In this document: in pieces, positions 7,636 to 17,208 of the stretch | How positions within the stretch are numbered: position 1 is the first letter of the stretch | Layout: each line of letters begins with the position of its first letter | Origin: Corynebacterium callunae DSM 20147 | Lineage (GTDB): Bacteria; Actinomycetota; Actinomycetes; Mycobacteriales; Mycobacteriaceae | Assembly (NCBI RefSeq): GCF_000344785.1 | Contig: NC_020506.1 | Coordinates: 1,736,001-1,800,000 of the forward strand | DNA length: 64,000 nucleotides | Direction: 5' to 3' | Translations under genes and position numbers: made by a program | The notes under the pieces: model-generated | The model's database searches: none | Told to the model about the DNA's origin: nothing | What the model saw: only the letters and a program-made list of their open reading frames with translations

Positions 7636-8919
7636 CTAGAACGTTGCGTTTTTGCCTTCACCAATGGAGGTATAAAGCTTTTTCATGATGGGGTACAAAA
7701 CGATAATTCCGACTGAACCCCAGGCGATGCCTTCAAGAGTAACGCCAAAGACGGTTAAGGTGAGATTACCAATTCCTGCAACCAAAGCAACAGCAGCCAT
7801 GGTCAAATTAACTGGATTATTAAAGTCAACCTTATTGTCCTGCCAAATGCGAATACCCAACATACCAATCAGGCCATAAAGAACCAAACACGCGCCACCG
7901 AGAACACCGGTTGGAATGGTGAAAATCAAAGCGCCGAATTTTGGAATGAAGGCGAGTGCAATCGCAGTAAACGCCGCAACCCAATACGCAGCAGTAGAAT
8001 ACACGCGGGTAGCTGCCATGACGCCAATATTTTCGGCATAGGTCGTGGTACCAGATCCGCCAAAACCACCAGCGAGCGTGGTCGCGAGACCATCGGCAAT
8101 AAGAGCGTCTCCAGCTAGATCATCCAGGTTTTCGCCGGTCATCTCAGAAACGGCCTTAACGTGTCCGACGTTTTCCGCGATGAGCACGATAATTACTGGC
8201 AAAGTCACCAAGATTGCTGAGAGCTGGAATTGTGGAGTGTGGAATTGTGGAATTCCAAACCACGCTGCTGCTTCAATGGTTTCTACTGAACCTGGTGCCA
8301 GGTTGCCGCTAAGTGCTGCAAAAACCCAGCCCACGATAACGCCGATGAGAATGCCCAATCGTGCCACCATTCCGCGGCCTGCCACGGTGGCAAGCAAGAT
8401 AGCAAAGAGGGTCACAGCTGCAACTAAGGGCTGGCTGCCAAAGTTGGTAGCTGCAGTAGGTGCCAGGTTCAAGCCAATAAGCGCCACAATGGCACCAGTA
8501 ACAGTTGGTGGCATGACAGCATCAATTACTTGACGGCCGGCGGCCTTCACTGCGAAACCAATGGCAATTAGTACCAGGCCAGCGACCAAAATGCCGCCGA
8601 TTTGTACGCCAATGCCCTGCGCCTGAGTGGCGGTCAGTGGTGCGATGAAGGCAAAGGAGCTGCCCAGGTAAGAAGGTAGGCGGTTGCGAGTAATCAGGAG
8701 GAACAGAATTGTTCCCAAGCCTGAGAAGAGCAAAGTGGTATTTACCGGAAAACCGGTGAGTGTGGGAACCAGCAGAGTTGCGCCAAACATGGCGATTACG
8801 TGCTGCATTCCGATTCCGATTGTGCGTCCCCAGCTCAGTCGCTCTTTAGGAGAAACTACTGCGCCGGGTGCGATCTTTTTGCCGTCTCCATGGACGGTCC
8901 ATCCCCAAGTTGAAGTCAC
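7636..8919 (-). CDS. uraA: Uracil permease, NCS2 nucleobase:cation symporter
   Basis: A 427-aa integral membrane protein with at least 12 hydrophobic segments. It should import uracil or a related nucleobase with protons. The start region QHVIAMFGATLLVP and RLPSYLGSSFAFI are hallmark stretches of the UraA/PyrP branch. SEMTGENLDDLAGDALIADGLATTLAG carries the conserved substrate-site region with its acidic residues. The start is GTG at 8919, since a TGA in frame lies just upstream. No Shine-Dalgarno is close, but GATAAT eight bases before GTG suggests a leaderless transcript. Confidence 0.88.
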   Translation of the reverse strand: MTSTWGWTVHGDGKKIAPGAVVSPKERLSWGRTIGIGMQHVIAMFGATLLVPTLTGFPVNTTLLFSGLGTILFLLITRNRLPSYLGSSFAFIAPLTATQAQGIGVQIGGILVAGLVLIAIGFAVKAAGRQVIDAVMPPTVTGAIVALIGLNLAPTAATNFGSQPLVAAVTLFAILLATVAGRGMVARLGILIGVIVGWVFAALSGNLAPGSVETIEAAAWFGIPQFHTPQFQLSAILVTLPVIIVLIAENVGHVKAVSEMTGENLDDLAGDALIADGLATTLAGGFGGSGTTTYAENIGVMAATRVYSTAAYWVAAFTAIALAFIPKFGALIFTIPTGVLGGACLVLYGLIGMLGIRIWQDNKVDFNNPVNLTMAAVALVAGIGNLTLTVFGVTLEGIAWGSVGIIVLYPIMKKLYTSIGEGKNATF

Positions 8920-8960
8920 GAACGTTCATTATCATCCTTGAACTGCCCTTTTGGGAAATC

Positions 8961-8989
8961 AAAAAGCCCACATTCAAAAGAATGTGGGC
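8961..8989 (-). terminator. Rho-independent terminator of hflX
   Basis: Perfect 10-bp stem GCCCACATTC / GAATGTGGGC with an AAAA loop, followed on the minus strand by TTTTTG. It separates hflX from the uracil permease gene, whose promoter would start right after it. Confidence 0.92.
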
Positions 8990-8995
8990 AAATTG

Positions 8996-10522
8996 TTACT
9001 GTTCGGAACGCTCTACAGCGAACTCTTTCAGCTCTTGCGCGAGCTGCTCGGGGATACGCACATCAATTAGTGTGCCTTCCTCTGCATACTCCTCGGACAA
9101 GACGGTGCCGTGCTGGTGCAAACGTGACACCACATCACCGCGGGTAAAAGGAATCCGCAGCAAGAGGTGGGTATCACGAGCATTTAAGAAGAGCTCAATA
9201 CGAGCCTCGAGTTCCTTAATTCCCTCCCCTGTTAATGCAGAAACAAAGACCACATCATCTAACACATGGCGCAGTTCAGCTAGTGCCAAAGGATCAGCTT
9301 GGTCGATCTTATTAACCACAATAATTTCTGGAGGTGGGGTTGCACCGGTAGAGCGGATGATATCGCTAATGACCGTATTCACAGCTTCAATTTGCTTGAG
9401 AGGGAAAGGATCTGAACCATCCACCACATGCAGCATGAGGTCTGCTTCTACAACTTCTTCCAACGTGGACTTAAAAGCTTCCACCAAAGAGGTAGGCAGG
9501 TGGCGCACAAAACCGACAGTGTCGGTAAAGACCACATTGCGGCCATCAGCTAATTCAGCCTTACGAGTGGTGGGATCCAAGGTGGCGAAAAGCGCATTTT
9601 CCACCAGCACACCAGCACCAGTCATAGCATTAATTAACGAGGATTTACCGGCATTGGTATATCCGGCAATAGCAATCTGCGGAACTAAAGAACCAGCGCG
9701 CTGCGCGCGTTTAACGCTTCTCGACGTATCCATGCCCGAAAGTTCCCGACGTAGACGGGCCATATCGGTACGCAGGCGACGACGATCCGCCTCGATCTTG
9801 GTTTCACCAGGACCACGCAGACCCACACCACCATTAGAACCAGCACGACCACCAGCCTGACGAGAGAGGTTGCCACCCCAACCACGAACGCGGGAGATTA
9901 AGTATTCCATCTGGGCCAGTGCGACCTGGGTTTTACCCTCGCGGGACTTTGCGTGCTGGGCAAAGATATCCAGAATAAGCATGGTGCGGTCAATGACCTT
10001 GATATTGAGGTCACGTTCCAAAGCCACCAACTGGGAAGGGCTAAGTTCACCATCAATAACAACGGTGTCAGCACCGGTGGCCTCAATGATTTCTTTAAGC
10101 TCTTTTACCTTGCCGGAGCCAATATAGGTGCCGGGGTCTGGTTTATCGCGCTTTTGATACAGGGTTTCAATAACTTCTGCACCAGCGGTATCGGCTAGGG
10201 CAGCAAGTTCTGCCAGGCTCGCATCAATCTCAGCGGTGGTACCTTCGGTCCACACGCCTACCAAGATCACGCGCTCTAGACGTAGTTTTCGGTATTCAAC
10301 CTCATATCCATCCGCGGCTTCATCCGCGTGGATTTCGGTCTCGCGACGTCGACTAGCATCACGGTCTTCTAGGTCGAGCTCGCCCACAGACGGTGCCGTG
10401 ACATCAGCGCGTAATAATCCGCTGAGATCAAAGCCGGTGCTTTCTTCAGGCTCTGGTGTGACATGATCGCGAAAGGCCTGAGCCAAGAGGTCTTCATGAT
10501 TAACAATCTTTTTTTCATCCAT
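8996..10522 (-). CDS. hflX: Ribosome-associated GTPase HflX
   Basis: A 508-aa translational GTPase that in other bacteria splits or rescues stalled 70S ribosomes. It has the HflX N-terminal domain (about 90-210, DTVVIDGELSPSQLVALERDL), a coiled-coil middle with GRAGSNGGVGLRGPGETKIE, then the G domain: G1 GYTNAGKSSL, G3 DTVGFVRHLP, G4 NKID. The N-terminal extension of about 90 residues is acidic and poorly conserved. The ATG has no good Shine-Dalgarno; an in-frame TGA lies two codons upstream. A terminator follows. Confidence 0.95.
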   Translation of the reverse strand: MDEKKIVNHEDLLAQAFRDHVTPEPEESTGFDLSGLLRADVTAPSVGELDLEDRDASRRRETEIHADEAADGYEVEYRKLRLERVILVGVWTEGTTAEIDASLAELAALADTAGAEVIETLYQKRDKPDPGTYIGSGKVKELKEIIEATGADTVVIDGELSPSQLVALERDLNIKVIDRTMLILDIFAQHAKSREGKTQVALAQMEYLISRVRGWGGNLSRQAGGRAGSNGGVGLRGPGETKIEADRRRLRTDMARLRRELSGMDTSRSVKRAQRAGSLVPQIAIAGYTNAGKSSLINAMTGAGVLVENALFATLDPTTRKAELADGRNVVFTDTVGFVRHLPTSLVEAFKSTLEEVVEADLMLHVVDGSDPFPLKQIEAVNTVISDIIRSTGATPPPEIIVVNKIDQADPLALAELRHVLDDVVFVSALTGEGIKELEARIELFLNARDTHLLLRIPFTRGDVVSRLHQHGTVLSEEYAEEGTLIDVRIPEQLAQELKEFAVERSEQ

Positions 10523-10671
10523 TGTTCAACCATTGTTCCACGTCATCTGCCTACCTGCATAGACCTTATTCAACGCTCTAAGCGATCACAGCAAAAACGC
10601 TTGCCCTCAAACACCACAATGCACCGTCCTATTCCCCACTGCCACCCAGCTAAAAATCACCCCGAGGCAAG

Positions 10672-10701
10672 GTGACTGGGCAACTGCCATAGCGCTACAC
10701 T
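10672..10701 (+). promoter_or_regulatory. Probable leaderless promoter of the Cys-tailed gene
   Basis: GTGACT (10672-10677) and TACACT (10696-10701) are 18 bp apart. The ATG at 10709 falls at the expected transcription start, and there is no Shine-Dalgarno. Confidence 0.5.
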
Positions 10702-10708
10702 ATTGGCC

Positions 10709-11458
10709 ATGACTAGCGACCTTAAGACAATTGGTATGGATTTCGCCCGCTGGCAAGACGCAGTTGAGGCCGCTATTGCCTCGGAGCGCCTTGAGGTAAC
10801 CGGCGAGGTCCGTGGCGGACAGCTCATTCAGTTCTCTGATGACTCTGGTGCCCAAATTAATATTCTGGCAGTTGAGCCTTTTGCCACCTACGCCGGTTTT
10901 AAATCAGCAACAGTAGCTTATGGCCACGTCAGCATGATCAATGATGTGTTGGCTCTGGTCGATATTATTGATCCTTTTGGCAACCCTGTTACCACCATTA
11001 CCTGCAACCTCGCACAGGGTCCGCTGCTGGTGGATGAGCCACTTCAGCGCTGGCAGCAGCTACAAATCACTGCCCTTGGTGTTGATGTAAAGGTTTATGC
11101 CGATAGCACTGATTACCTCCTCAACGGTGGTGAAACTGTGGGCACTCTTGTATCCGAAGGTGCTCAGAAGGTTTCCAGTGGCAGTGGTGCAGTTGTTCCA
11201 GATGCTGCTGCAGAGTTCTCGGCGCGAGTGCTCTCTGCGGAATACCGCACCAATGCATTAACTGGACAGCGCTTTATCCATGCCACGGTTGATGGCATGT
11301 TTGCTTTTGATGTGTGCCTGCCAGATGCTCCAGAATTGCCTGCCCGCGATTCTGTGCTCGCCGGCAAGATTATGCTTGCAGGTTCTGTTATTGAACAAGC
11401 AAGCAGTGGCTGCGGTGGCGGTTGTAGCTCAGGTGGCTGCGGCTGCGGTGGCCACTAG
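10709..11458 (+). CDS. Conserved protein of unknown function with a Cys/Gly-rich C-terminal tail
   Basis: I do not recognise a named family. It is 249 aa, soluble and acidic, with no signal peptide or membrane segment. The body looks like a globular beta-rich protein. The last 18 residues are Gly/Ser/Cys/His only, with five cysteines (pattern C-G3-C-S2-G2-C-G-C-G2-H). Such tails can bind Zn, Cu or Fe-S clusters. I chose ATG 10709 over the TTG six bases upstream because a -10 box sits seven bases before it. It stands alone between hflX and dapF and has a shared terminator. Function is unknown. Confidence 0.85.
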   Translation: MTSDLKTIGMDFARWQDAVEAAIASERLEVTGEVRGGQLIQFSDDSGAQINILAVEPFATYAGFKSATVAYGHVSMINDVLALVDIIDPFGNPVTTITCNLAQGPLLVDEPLQRWQQLQITALGVDVKVYADSTDYLLNGGETVGTLVSEGAQKVSSGSGAVVPDAAAEFSARVLSAEYRTNALTGQRFIHATVDGMFAFDVCLPDAPELPARDSVLAGKIMLAGSVIEQASSGCGGGCSSGGCGCGGH

Positions 11459-11470
11459 CCCCAACTAAGC

Positions 11471-11517
11471 AAAAAAGTTCGAGGCTTCCATAACTTTGGA
11501 AGGCTCGAACTTTTTAT
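11471..11517. terminator. Bidirectional terminator between the Cys-tailed gene and dapF
   Basis: A 16-bp stem with one mismatch (11474-11489 / 11498-11513). T-runs follow on both strands (TTTTTATTTT on plus, TTTTTTGC on minus). Confidence 0.93.
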
Positions 11518-11532
11518 TTTGGTGGTTAATTT

Positions 11533-12366
11533 TTAGAGGGAAATTTCACCCAGGGCCAAGATCTTGGCAGGGCCGGTCAGCGTGGAAGTATCTTCCATAA
11601 TCTCTACGGTTACTTCACCGCCAGGAACTTTCACCTGAACCACGCCTTCGCCCTGGCCAGCATCGGCTAAAGCTGCACGGGCTGCGGCCACAGTGCCGGT
11701 ACCGCAGGAACGGGTCTCGCCCACTCCGCGTTCCCACACACGCATGGACACTGCACCATCTTCAAGCTCGGTAAGAATTTCCACATTGACACCCTCCGGG
11801 AAAAACTCGGTATCAAAGGTAGGAGCTTGGAGTGGGAATTCTGCCAAAGCAGCAGCAGTAAGACCGGGCACCACGCTAGCCAGGTGCGGGTTGCCCATGT
11901 TAACGCCCAAGCCTGCGAAATTCTGTCCGCTAATCTCACAGGTGGAAAGACCGGTTACCTCTGCAGGGCCCATATCTACGCGCACCACAGCGTCATAATC
12001 ATCAAAAGACAGAACGTCTACATGGCGCAATCCAGCGCGGGTACCGATATCAAAGCTATCGGAATCCACTAAGCCACGGGAACGCAACCAGTGGGCAAAA
12101 AGGCGCACGCCATTGCCACACATTTCAGCTAAAGAACCATCTGCATTGCGATAATCCATAAACCAGAGATCTGGATCAACGGTGCTATCAGCAATCTCAG
12201 AGGACTTAACTACGCGCAAAATACCATCTGCACCGATCCCGGCGCGGCGATCACAAAGCGCTGCGACAGTCTCGGGGCTGAGATCAAATTTTGCCTGCTC
12301 ATCGGAGATAATGATGAAGTCATTTTCGGTGGCATGGCCTTTGGCAAAAGGAATAACAGTTTTCAC
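11533..12366 (-). CDS. dapF: Diaminopimelate epimerase
   Basis: Converts LL- to meso-diaminopimelate for lysine and peptidoglycan synthesis; cytoplasmic and cofactor-free. It is 277 aa, like C. glutamicum DapF. The two catalytic cysteines are Cys83 in AEMCGNGVR and the Cys in [10 protein letters not shown] near residue 220. The start is GTG. It follows miaA by five bases, but a TAGAAT hexamer (12374-12379, minus strand) lies seven bases before GTG over the miaA stop codon. This suggests an extra leaderless promoter besides read-through from miaA. Confidence 0.97.
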   Translation of the reverse strand: MKTVIPFAKGHATENDFIIISDEQAKFDLSPETVAALCDRRAGIGADGILRVVKSSEIADSTVDPDLWFMDYRNADGSLAEMCGNGVRLFAHWLRSRGLVDSDSFDIGTRAGLRHVDVLSFDDYDAVVRVDMGPAEVTGLSTCEISGQNFAGLGVNMGNPHLASVVPGLTAAALAEFPLQAPTFDTEFFPEGVNVEILTELEDGAVSMRVWERGVGETRSCGTGTVAAARAALADAGQGEGVVQVKVPGGEVTVEIMEDTSTLTGPAKILALGEISL

Positions 12367-12371
12367 GTGGA

Positions 12372-13280
12372 CTATTCTAACCCCAAAATGGTGTAGGCCT
12401 GTGCGACGGTATCACCGGAAGCTTCAATCCACTGCACACGTTGATCGCGGTTAAACCAACTGCGTTGGCGGCGCACATAACGGCGGGTACCAATGACGGT
12501 GCGTTCCTCCACATCTTCCCAGGGCAACTCTCCTGCCATTGCTGCTAGGACCTGGGCATATCCAATGGCTCGGCCAGCAGTTGAGGCAGCAATAAGACCG
12601 TGGTTTTCCACGAGGTTTTCTACCTCGGCGACAAAACCGCGCTCAAACATCAATCGGGTGCGCAGCTCAATACGAGGATTAAGCCATTCCGGGGTGGTTT
12701 TTAAGCCCAAGATGGTCGTACCCCAACGCGGAGGTGCATCTTTTGGTGGTTGGCTGGCCTGGAAAGGTTCGCCGGTAAGTTCAATTACCTCCAAAGCACG
12801 CACCGTCCGGCGAGGATCACGATCTTCAATAATGGCAGCTGCTTGGGGATCAATCTCAGCCAAGTGCGCATGAAGTTTTTCAATGCCCACCTCATCAAGT
12901 TTGTCCTGCCAAGCCTGGCGTACTGCCGGATCGGTGGGTGGAAATTGCCAATCATCCACCAAGGACTGCACATAGAGCATGGATCCACCCACCAAAATAG
13001 GAGTTTTGCCACGGCTCATAATCTCTTCAACATCCGCAATCGCTTCTTGTTGATAACGCGCCACAGAAGCTGTTTCAGTGACATCCAAAACATCTAATTG
13101 GTGGTGTACTACTCCTTCGCGCTCCTCCATGGTGAGCTTGGCGGTACCAATATCCATGCCACGATAAAGCTGCATGGAATCCACATTGACTACTTCCCCA
13201 TCAAGTCGCTTGGCCAACGCAATACCAAGTGCTGATTTTCCAGAAGCTGTCGGTCCAACCACCGCAATCGGTGTCACCAC
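12372..13280 (-). CDS. miaA: tRNA dimethylallyltransferase
   Basis: Adds a dimethylallyl group to A37 of tRNAs that read UNN codons. MiaB, encoded at 17.2 kb, then methylthiolates that base. It is 302 aa with the P-loop [10 protein letters not shown] at residues 9-18, the [15 protein letters not shown] motif and [10 protein letters not shown]. The GTG start has AGGAG eight bases upstream; a second GTG follows directly. It abuts the upstream 210-aa gene and runs on into dapF. Confidence 0.97.
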   Translation of the reverse strand: MVTPIAVVGPTASGKSALGIALAKRLDGEVVNVDSMQLYRGMDIGTAKLTMEEREGVVHHQLDVLDVTETASVARYQQEAIADVEEIMSRGKTPILVGGSMLYVQSLVDDWQFPPTDPAVRQAWQDKLDEVGIEKLHAHLAEIDPQAAAIIEDRDPRRTVRALEVIELTGEPFQASQPPKDAPPRWGTTILGLKTTPEWLNPRIELRTRLMFERGFVAEVENLVENHGLIAASTAGRAIGYAQVLAAMAGELPWEDVEERTVIGTRRYVRRQRSWFNRDQRVQWIEASGDTVAQAYTILGLE

Positions 13281-13913
13281 TTATTTTTCTCCTTTATTTA
13301 TTGTCCACCGTGCGACATAACGTCCAACACCTAGTGATTCATCAACCTCAAGCAATTCCGCACTTTCGACCAGCGGCAACAGCTCGTATAGGTCCAGCCA
13401 TAACTGAGGCTCGCGGAGGGAGGCGTCGAAAAGCGCTTGAGCAGTGCGTGGTGTCGCGCTGCCACGCAGCACCTCCTGACACCACTGGTGTGCTGCGGGC
13501 GCGCCGGGTACCAGCGAGGACGGCGCGCGCGGGGTGAGGCCGGTGGGTCCGTCTAAGGCCACCAGGGTTAAGGTTTCTGGGCTTATCGACGCCACCCCCT
13601 CGCCAACGTTGCGAACACGCTCTTGGGCATCTCCTAAGACATAGCGCTGCAAAATCTCGGCGAGGTAGTTTCCTGCTCCGACCTGGACCTGTGGGGCTCC
13701 CCAAGCGCGCAAACTACCGGTATGGGCGCTAAACCACTGCTGATCGCGGGATCCGACGAGCTCTATCGGCCAGTTATGGGCGTTAAGCTCTTGGCTCAGT
13801 ACCTCTTTAAGAGTTGCCATGAGGCGTTGCCCAGCATGGTCTTGGGGCGCGAGTTCGGCGACCAAGGCGGGGCTTGAAGGCATGAAGATCAGCGTTGCTT
13901 TCACCTGATCCAC
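13281..13913 (-). CDS. Conserved protein of the miaA neighbourhood (extradiol-dioxygenase-like fold, Rv2728c-like)
   Basis: A 210-aa soluble protein. In Mycobacterium tuberculosis a gene of this type (Rv2728c) also lies just upstream of miaA; that family is annotated as similar to class III extradiol ring-cleavage dioxygenase B subunits. I see weak support for the fold (LIFMPSSPALVAELAPQD at the start, LVALDGPTGLTPRAPSSLVPGAPA in the middle) and no clear metal site. It touches miaA with no gap, so they are co-transcribed. The start may be GTG 13913 or GTG 13904. One copy of the 11-bp dispersed motif lies inside it (13424-13434). Confidence 0.7.
   Translation of the reverse strand: MDQVKATLIFMPSSPALVAELAPQDHAGQRLMATLKEVLSQELNAHNWPIELVGSRDQQWFSAHTGSLRAWGAPQVQVGAGNYLAEILQRYVLGDAQERVRNVGEGVASISPETLTLVALDGPTGLTPRAPSSLVPGAPAAHQWCQEVLRGSATPRTAQALFDASLREPQLWLDLYELLPLVESAELLEVDESLGVGRYVARWTINKGEK
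13424..13434 (+). repeat. Dispersed 11-bp motif, copy 1
   Basis: CGTCGAAAAGC, inside the gene upstream of miaA. The 13-bp form GGCGTCGAAAAGC is present. Confidence 0.8.
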
Positions 13914-14018
13914 CCTATCGTGAATGTCCTCTCACCATTGCCAAGCCCCTATCTTGGTGAATTCAATGAAGATAGTGCACCCTATCTGGCTGACACCTTA
14001 GGGGGCACGCTGTATGTT

Positions 14019-14024
14019 TAGAAT
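14019..14024 (+). promoter_or_regulatory. Probable -10 box of the DUF349 gene
   Basis: TAGAAT lies 63 bases before the start codon, preceded by TGTATGT. No clear -35 box is seen. Confidence 0.35.
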
Positions 14025-14087
14025 ACGTAATTTGAGTTTCGGCGGCCGTGTCGCGCGGCCAGGACGACGCAAGTAAAAGGACCGATC

Positions 14088-15440
14088 ATGACTGAGAACC
14101 AGACCTCTAGCTCCACCCCAGCCCCGAAGCCGGGCCCAAGGCCGGGACCCCGCCCTGGTGCTCAGGCAGCAGCAAATAAGGCAGCTGCTACCATCACCCC
14201 TGCTCCGCTGGCTAAAACCCCAAATGATCCCGCCAAATTTGGTCGGGTGGAAGCTGATGGTTCTGCCTATGTCACCACCTCTCAAGGTGAGCGTTTGATC
14301 GGTTCCTGGCAGGCTGGCACTCCTGAAGAGGGCTTGGCTCACTTCGGATCTCGATTTGATGATCTGGCGACTGAGGTTGCTTTGATGGAACAGCGTCTGG
14401 TCTCCCACCCAGATGATGCTCCCACCATTCGTGCCAAGGCTGAGGAAATCAAGGCGACTTTGGCAACTGTGGCTGCAATTGGTGATCTTGATGGCCTAGA
14501 AAAGCGCCTAAGCAAGATCATTGATAACTCCGAGGTAGCCAATGAACGCGCCAAGGAAGAAAAGGCAAAGCGCCGCGAAGAAGCTGTGGCTCGCAAGGAA
14601 GCTTTGGCTACTGAGGCTGAAGGTCTGGCAGAAAACTCCACCGATTGGAAGGTTGCCGGCGATCGTATCCGCGCCATCCTGGATGAGTGGAAGTCTATTC
14701 ATGGCATTGATCGCAAGACCGATGATGAGCTGTGGAAGCGTTATTCCCGTGCCCGCGATGCCTTCAACCGTCGCCGTGGTGCACACTTCGCAGATCTGGA
14801 TCGTGGTCGCGCTACTGCCCGCAAGGTGAAGGAAGCACTGGTTGAGCGCGCTAATGCGCTCAAGGAATCCACCGAGTGGAATGAGACCGCGCGTGCGTTC
14901 CGCGATTTGATGAGCGAGTGGAAGGCCGCTGGCCGCGCTCCTCGCGAGATTGATGAGAAGCTGTGGGCTGTCTTCAAGGACGCTCAGGACTTCTTCTTTG
15001 ATAAGCGTAATTCCGTTGCCAAGGAACGCGATCAGGAATTTGAGTCCAATGCCGCTGCCAAGCAGCAACTGCTTGAAGAATACGATGCTCAGATTGATCC
15101 TGCCAAGAACCTCGAAGGTGCTCGTACCAAGCTGCGCGAGCTGCAGGAAAAGTGGGAAGAAATCGGATATGTCCCACGTGGTCAGGTTCGTGAATTTGAG
15201 GACAAGATCGGTGCTTTGGAAAAGCGCGTAGCCCAGGCTGAAGAGTCTCAGTGGCGTCGCACCGATCCTGAGGCACAGGCACGTGCAGATCAGTTCTCCG
15301 CCAAGGTTGCCGAATTTAACGCTCAGGCAGAAGCTGCCGAGGCTAAGGGCAACACCAAGAAGGCTGAGAAGCTGCGCGCCCAGGCTGCCCAGTGGGAAGA
15401 GTGGGCTCGTGCCGCTCATGAGGCAGTGGAACAGCTCTAA
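14088..15440 (+). CDS. DUF349 domain-containing protein
   Basis: A 450-aa, highly charged, mostly helical protein. After a Pro/Ala-rich start (about residues 1-45) it carries repeated DUF349 units: W..A..RI..I...WK..., then ELWKRYSRARDAFNRRR and EKLWAVFKDAQDFFFDKRN. The M. tuberculosis counterpart (Rv2731) sits in the same place between miaA and miaB. The family is little understood. The ATG has AAAGGA eight bases upstream. The next gene begins right after its stop codon, so the two are an operon. Confidence 0.85.
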   Translation: MTENQTSSSTPAPKPGPRPGPRPGAQAAANKAAATITPAPLAKTPNDPAKFGRVEADGSAYVTTSQGERLIGSWQAGTPEEGLAHFGSRFDDLATEVALMEQRLVSHPDDAPTIRAKAEEIKATLATVAAIGDLDGLEKRLSKIIDNSEVANERAKEEKAKRREEAVARKEALATEAEGLAENSTDWKVAGDRIRAILDEWKSIHGIDRKTDDELWKRYSRARDAFNRRRGAHFADLDRGRATARKVKEALVERANALKESTEWNETARAFRDLMSEWKAAGRAPREIDEKLWAVFKDAQDFFFDKRNSVAKERDQEFESNAAAKQQLLEEYDAQIDPAKNLEGARTKLRELQEKWEEIGYVPRGQVREFEDKIGALEKRVAQAEESQWRRTDPEAQARADQFSAKVAEFNAQAEAAEAKGNTKKAEKLRAQAAQWEEWARAAHEAVEQL

Positions 15441-16481
15441 GTGAGATTTTTTAAGTTAGCGGAGCAGATTGCTGGTCAAGAGCCTGATGATCTGCTCCGC
15501 TCTTTTGTGTTCATGTCCAATATGGCGGCCCAAGAAATCTCTGGCGACCGCGATGTATCCATCTCACTCGAACGAATCCAGCGCGATCTGCTGGGCACGA
15601 CCGAGATGGCCTCCTTTTTGCATATTGCCACCTTTGATCCCCCAGAGGAAGAGTGGATTGAGCCCGAGGGCTGGGTGAAGATCAACCTCCCATTAGTTGA
15701 TGATCGCCACTCTGCAAGCCTCGATATTGTGCTCGACGCTGGCCATCAGCCGCTCCCCGGCTCCGAGTTGAGCGAGGAGGCAAAAGTGCTTATCGACGCG
15801 CTACTGCAGCACGGCGAAAGCACTGCGGCGAGTCCGCCGTGGCAGCGCACTATTTTCCACACCGCCCATATGCACCCAGCGGGCGGATTGAATGCGTGTG
15901 ACTATTGTGCCGTGCTGCAAGCACGTGGTTATAAGCTTGCACACGAGGATATCCAGCAGACTTTGCCACTAGTGGGTCAACCCTGGTCACTAGATTCTTC
16001 CACCTTGCACGCAGTGGTGGGGCCAGAATTTCCGAGTCATTTAATCCCCGGAATTATTGAGCTCGAAGATATGGCCGCCGTTGATAATCCCCATGGCAGC
16101 CTGAGTGTGGAGCCTGAGCCATGGACTGCGCAACGCCTGGCTGCACAAGCTAAGCGAATCACTGCTGCTGGCACCAAGCTTTTCACTGTCATTAGTGAGG
16201 ATGAGCTGGGTGTTAACGGGATATCTTCCATTGGCTTGGCACCGGGGTCAAACCCAGATGTCGCAGAACAGGGTTTGACCGTGGTGCACCGCCGAGCCCG
16301 TGGCCAAGGGCTTAGCCGCCACCTCAAACTTGCCTGCATGGAGCTAGTGCACCAGCATCTTCCCCAGGTAAAAAGGGTTGCAACGGCAAACGCGGTTGAT
16401 AACCAGGCAATGCTAGCTATCAACCGCGCTTTGGGGGCTGAGGAGATTTCCCGAATTACGCTTTGGGAAAAGCGAATTTAA
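15441..16481 (+). CDS. GNAT-family N-acetyltransferase-like protein
   Basis: 346 aa. The C-terminal third has the acetyl-CoA-binding pattern V.RRARGQGLSRHLKLAC, followed by the closing N..M...N..LG motif of GNAT proteins. The N-terminal half looks like a second, degenerate GNAT fold, a layout seen in actinobacterial double-GNAT proteins. The substrate is unknown. GTG follows the DUF349 stop codon without a gap. The gene converges on the membrane-protein gene and overlaps it by 4 bases at 16478-16481. Confidence 0.8.
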   Translation: MRFFKLAEQIAGQEPDDLLRSFVFMSNMAAQEISGDRDVSISLERIQRDLLGTTEMASFLHIATFDPPEEEWIEPEGWVKINLPLVDDRHSASLDIVLDAGHQPLPGSELSEEAKVLIDALLQHGESTAASPPWQRTIFHTAHMHPAGGLNACDYCAVLQARGYKLAHEDIQQTLPLVGQPWSLDSSTLHAVVGPEFPSHLIPGIIELEDMAAVDNPHGSLSVEPEPWTAQRLAAQAKRITAAGTKLFTVISEDELGVNGISSIGLAPGSNPDVAEQGLTVVHRRARGQGLSRHLKLACMELVHQHLPQVKRVATANAVDNQAMLAINRALGAEEISRITLWEKRI

Positions 16482-17140
16482 GAATCCTGCTCGGCCTCGC
16501 GCTGCCGACGTCGCGCCACGCGGGCGCGGCGATCGTCGACAAGCAAAGGGTTGTTCTCGGGGCTGTGCTGTTGCTGCTCTAAAAGTGCGCGCTGCGCGCT
16601 GGCAATATGATCAAGATCTTTGTTCTCGGAACGGCGCTGTGCAATATCGGCCTGCGCATCACTGCGCGCCAAAATGGTGTTAGACAATCCCCACACGGCG
16701 GCAATGGCACCAATAATGGCTACCATCATGCCGATATTGACAAAGTTAACCTGAGTGCTCGTGGTGGTTTGACGCATCCAAATCGCAAAAACAGCAAACA
16801 CCACAGTGACACAGCTGAAAATCCAGGCCACCCAAGCTACCCAGGTGCGCTTGCTAATGACCGTGCCGAGGCTGAAAATCACCACGCCAATCATGCCCAG
16901 ATAATAAAAGACATATTCCGCCAGCGTAATTCCGGCGTCAGCGGCCACATCTGTCCGGGTAAGAACCTGATAGCCCATCACTCCACGGATATGTGGCAAG
17001 AAAAGCGATAGTAGGAAAAGTACTCCGCCGGCGATGAGAAACCACTTCTTATCGCCCAATTCGAGTTTCCGAGCGGCCTCTTTTTCCAATGTTGCTAGCT
17101 CTTTGCCACTTAGCTTTTCTTCGCTCACTCTAAAGCTCAT
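16478..17140 (-). CDS. Conserved four-helix membrane protein (Rv2732c-like)
   Basis: 220 aa. Four hydrophobic segments are clear at about 32-51, 74-96, 100-122 and 131-155. A charged N-terminus precedes them, and a Gln/Arg-rich cytoplasmic tail of about 60 residues follows. A similar membrane-protein gene accompanies miaB in mycobacteria. I infer no activity. It is downstream of miaB on the same strand (68-bp gap), and its stop overlaps the stop of the acetyltransferase gene on the other strand. Confidence 0.8.
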   Translation of the reverse strand: MSFRVSEEKLSGKELATLEKEAARKLELGDKKWFLIAGGVLFLLSLFLPHIRGVMGYQVLTRTDVAADAGITLAEYVFYYLGMIGVVIFSLGTVISKRTWVAWVAWIFSCVTVVFAVFAIWMRQTTTSTQVNFVNIGMMVAIIGAIAAVWGLSNTILARSDAQADIAQRRSENKDLDHIASAQRALLEQQQHSPENNPLLVDDRRARVARRRQREAEQDS

Positions 17141-17208
17141 TTCCTCTTGGGGTTGATGGGTCTATCCTATACCGCGTAGTTAGACCGTCACTTCTTAAAA
17201 AACTTGTC

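Noticed and set aside
7595..7640. CCACGC / GCGTGG hairpin as terminator of the uracil permease gene
   Set aside because: No T-run on the minus strand, so I could not support termination.
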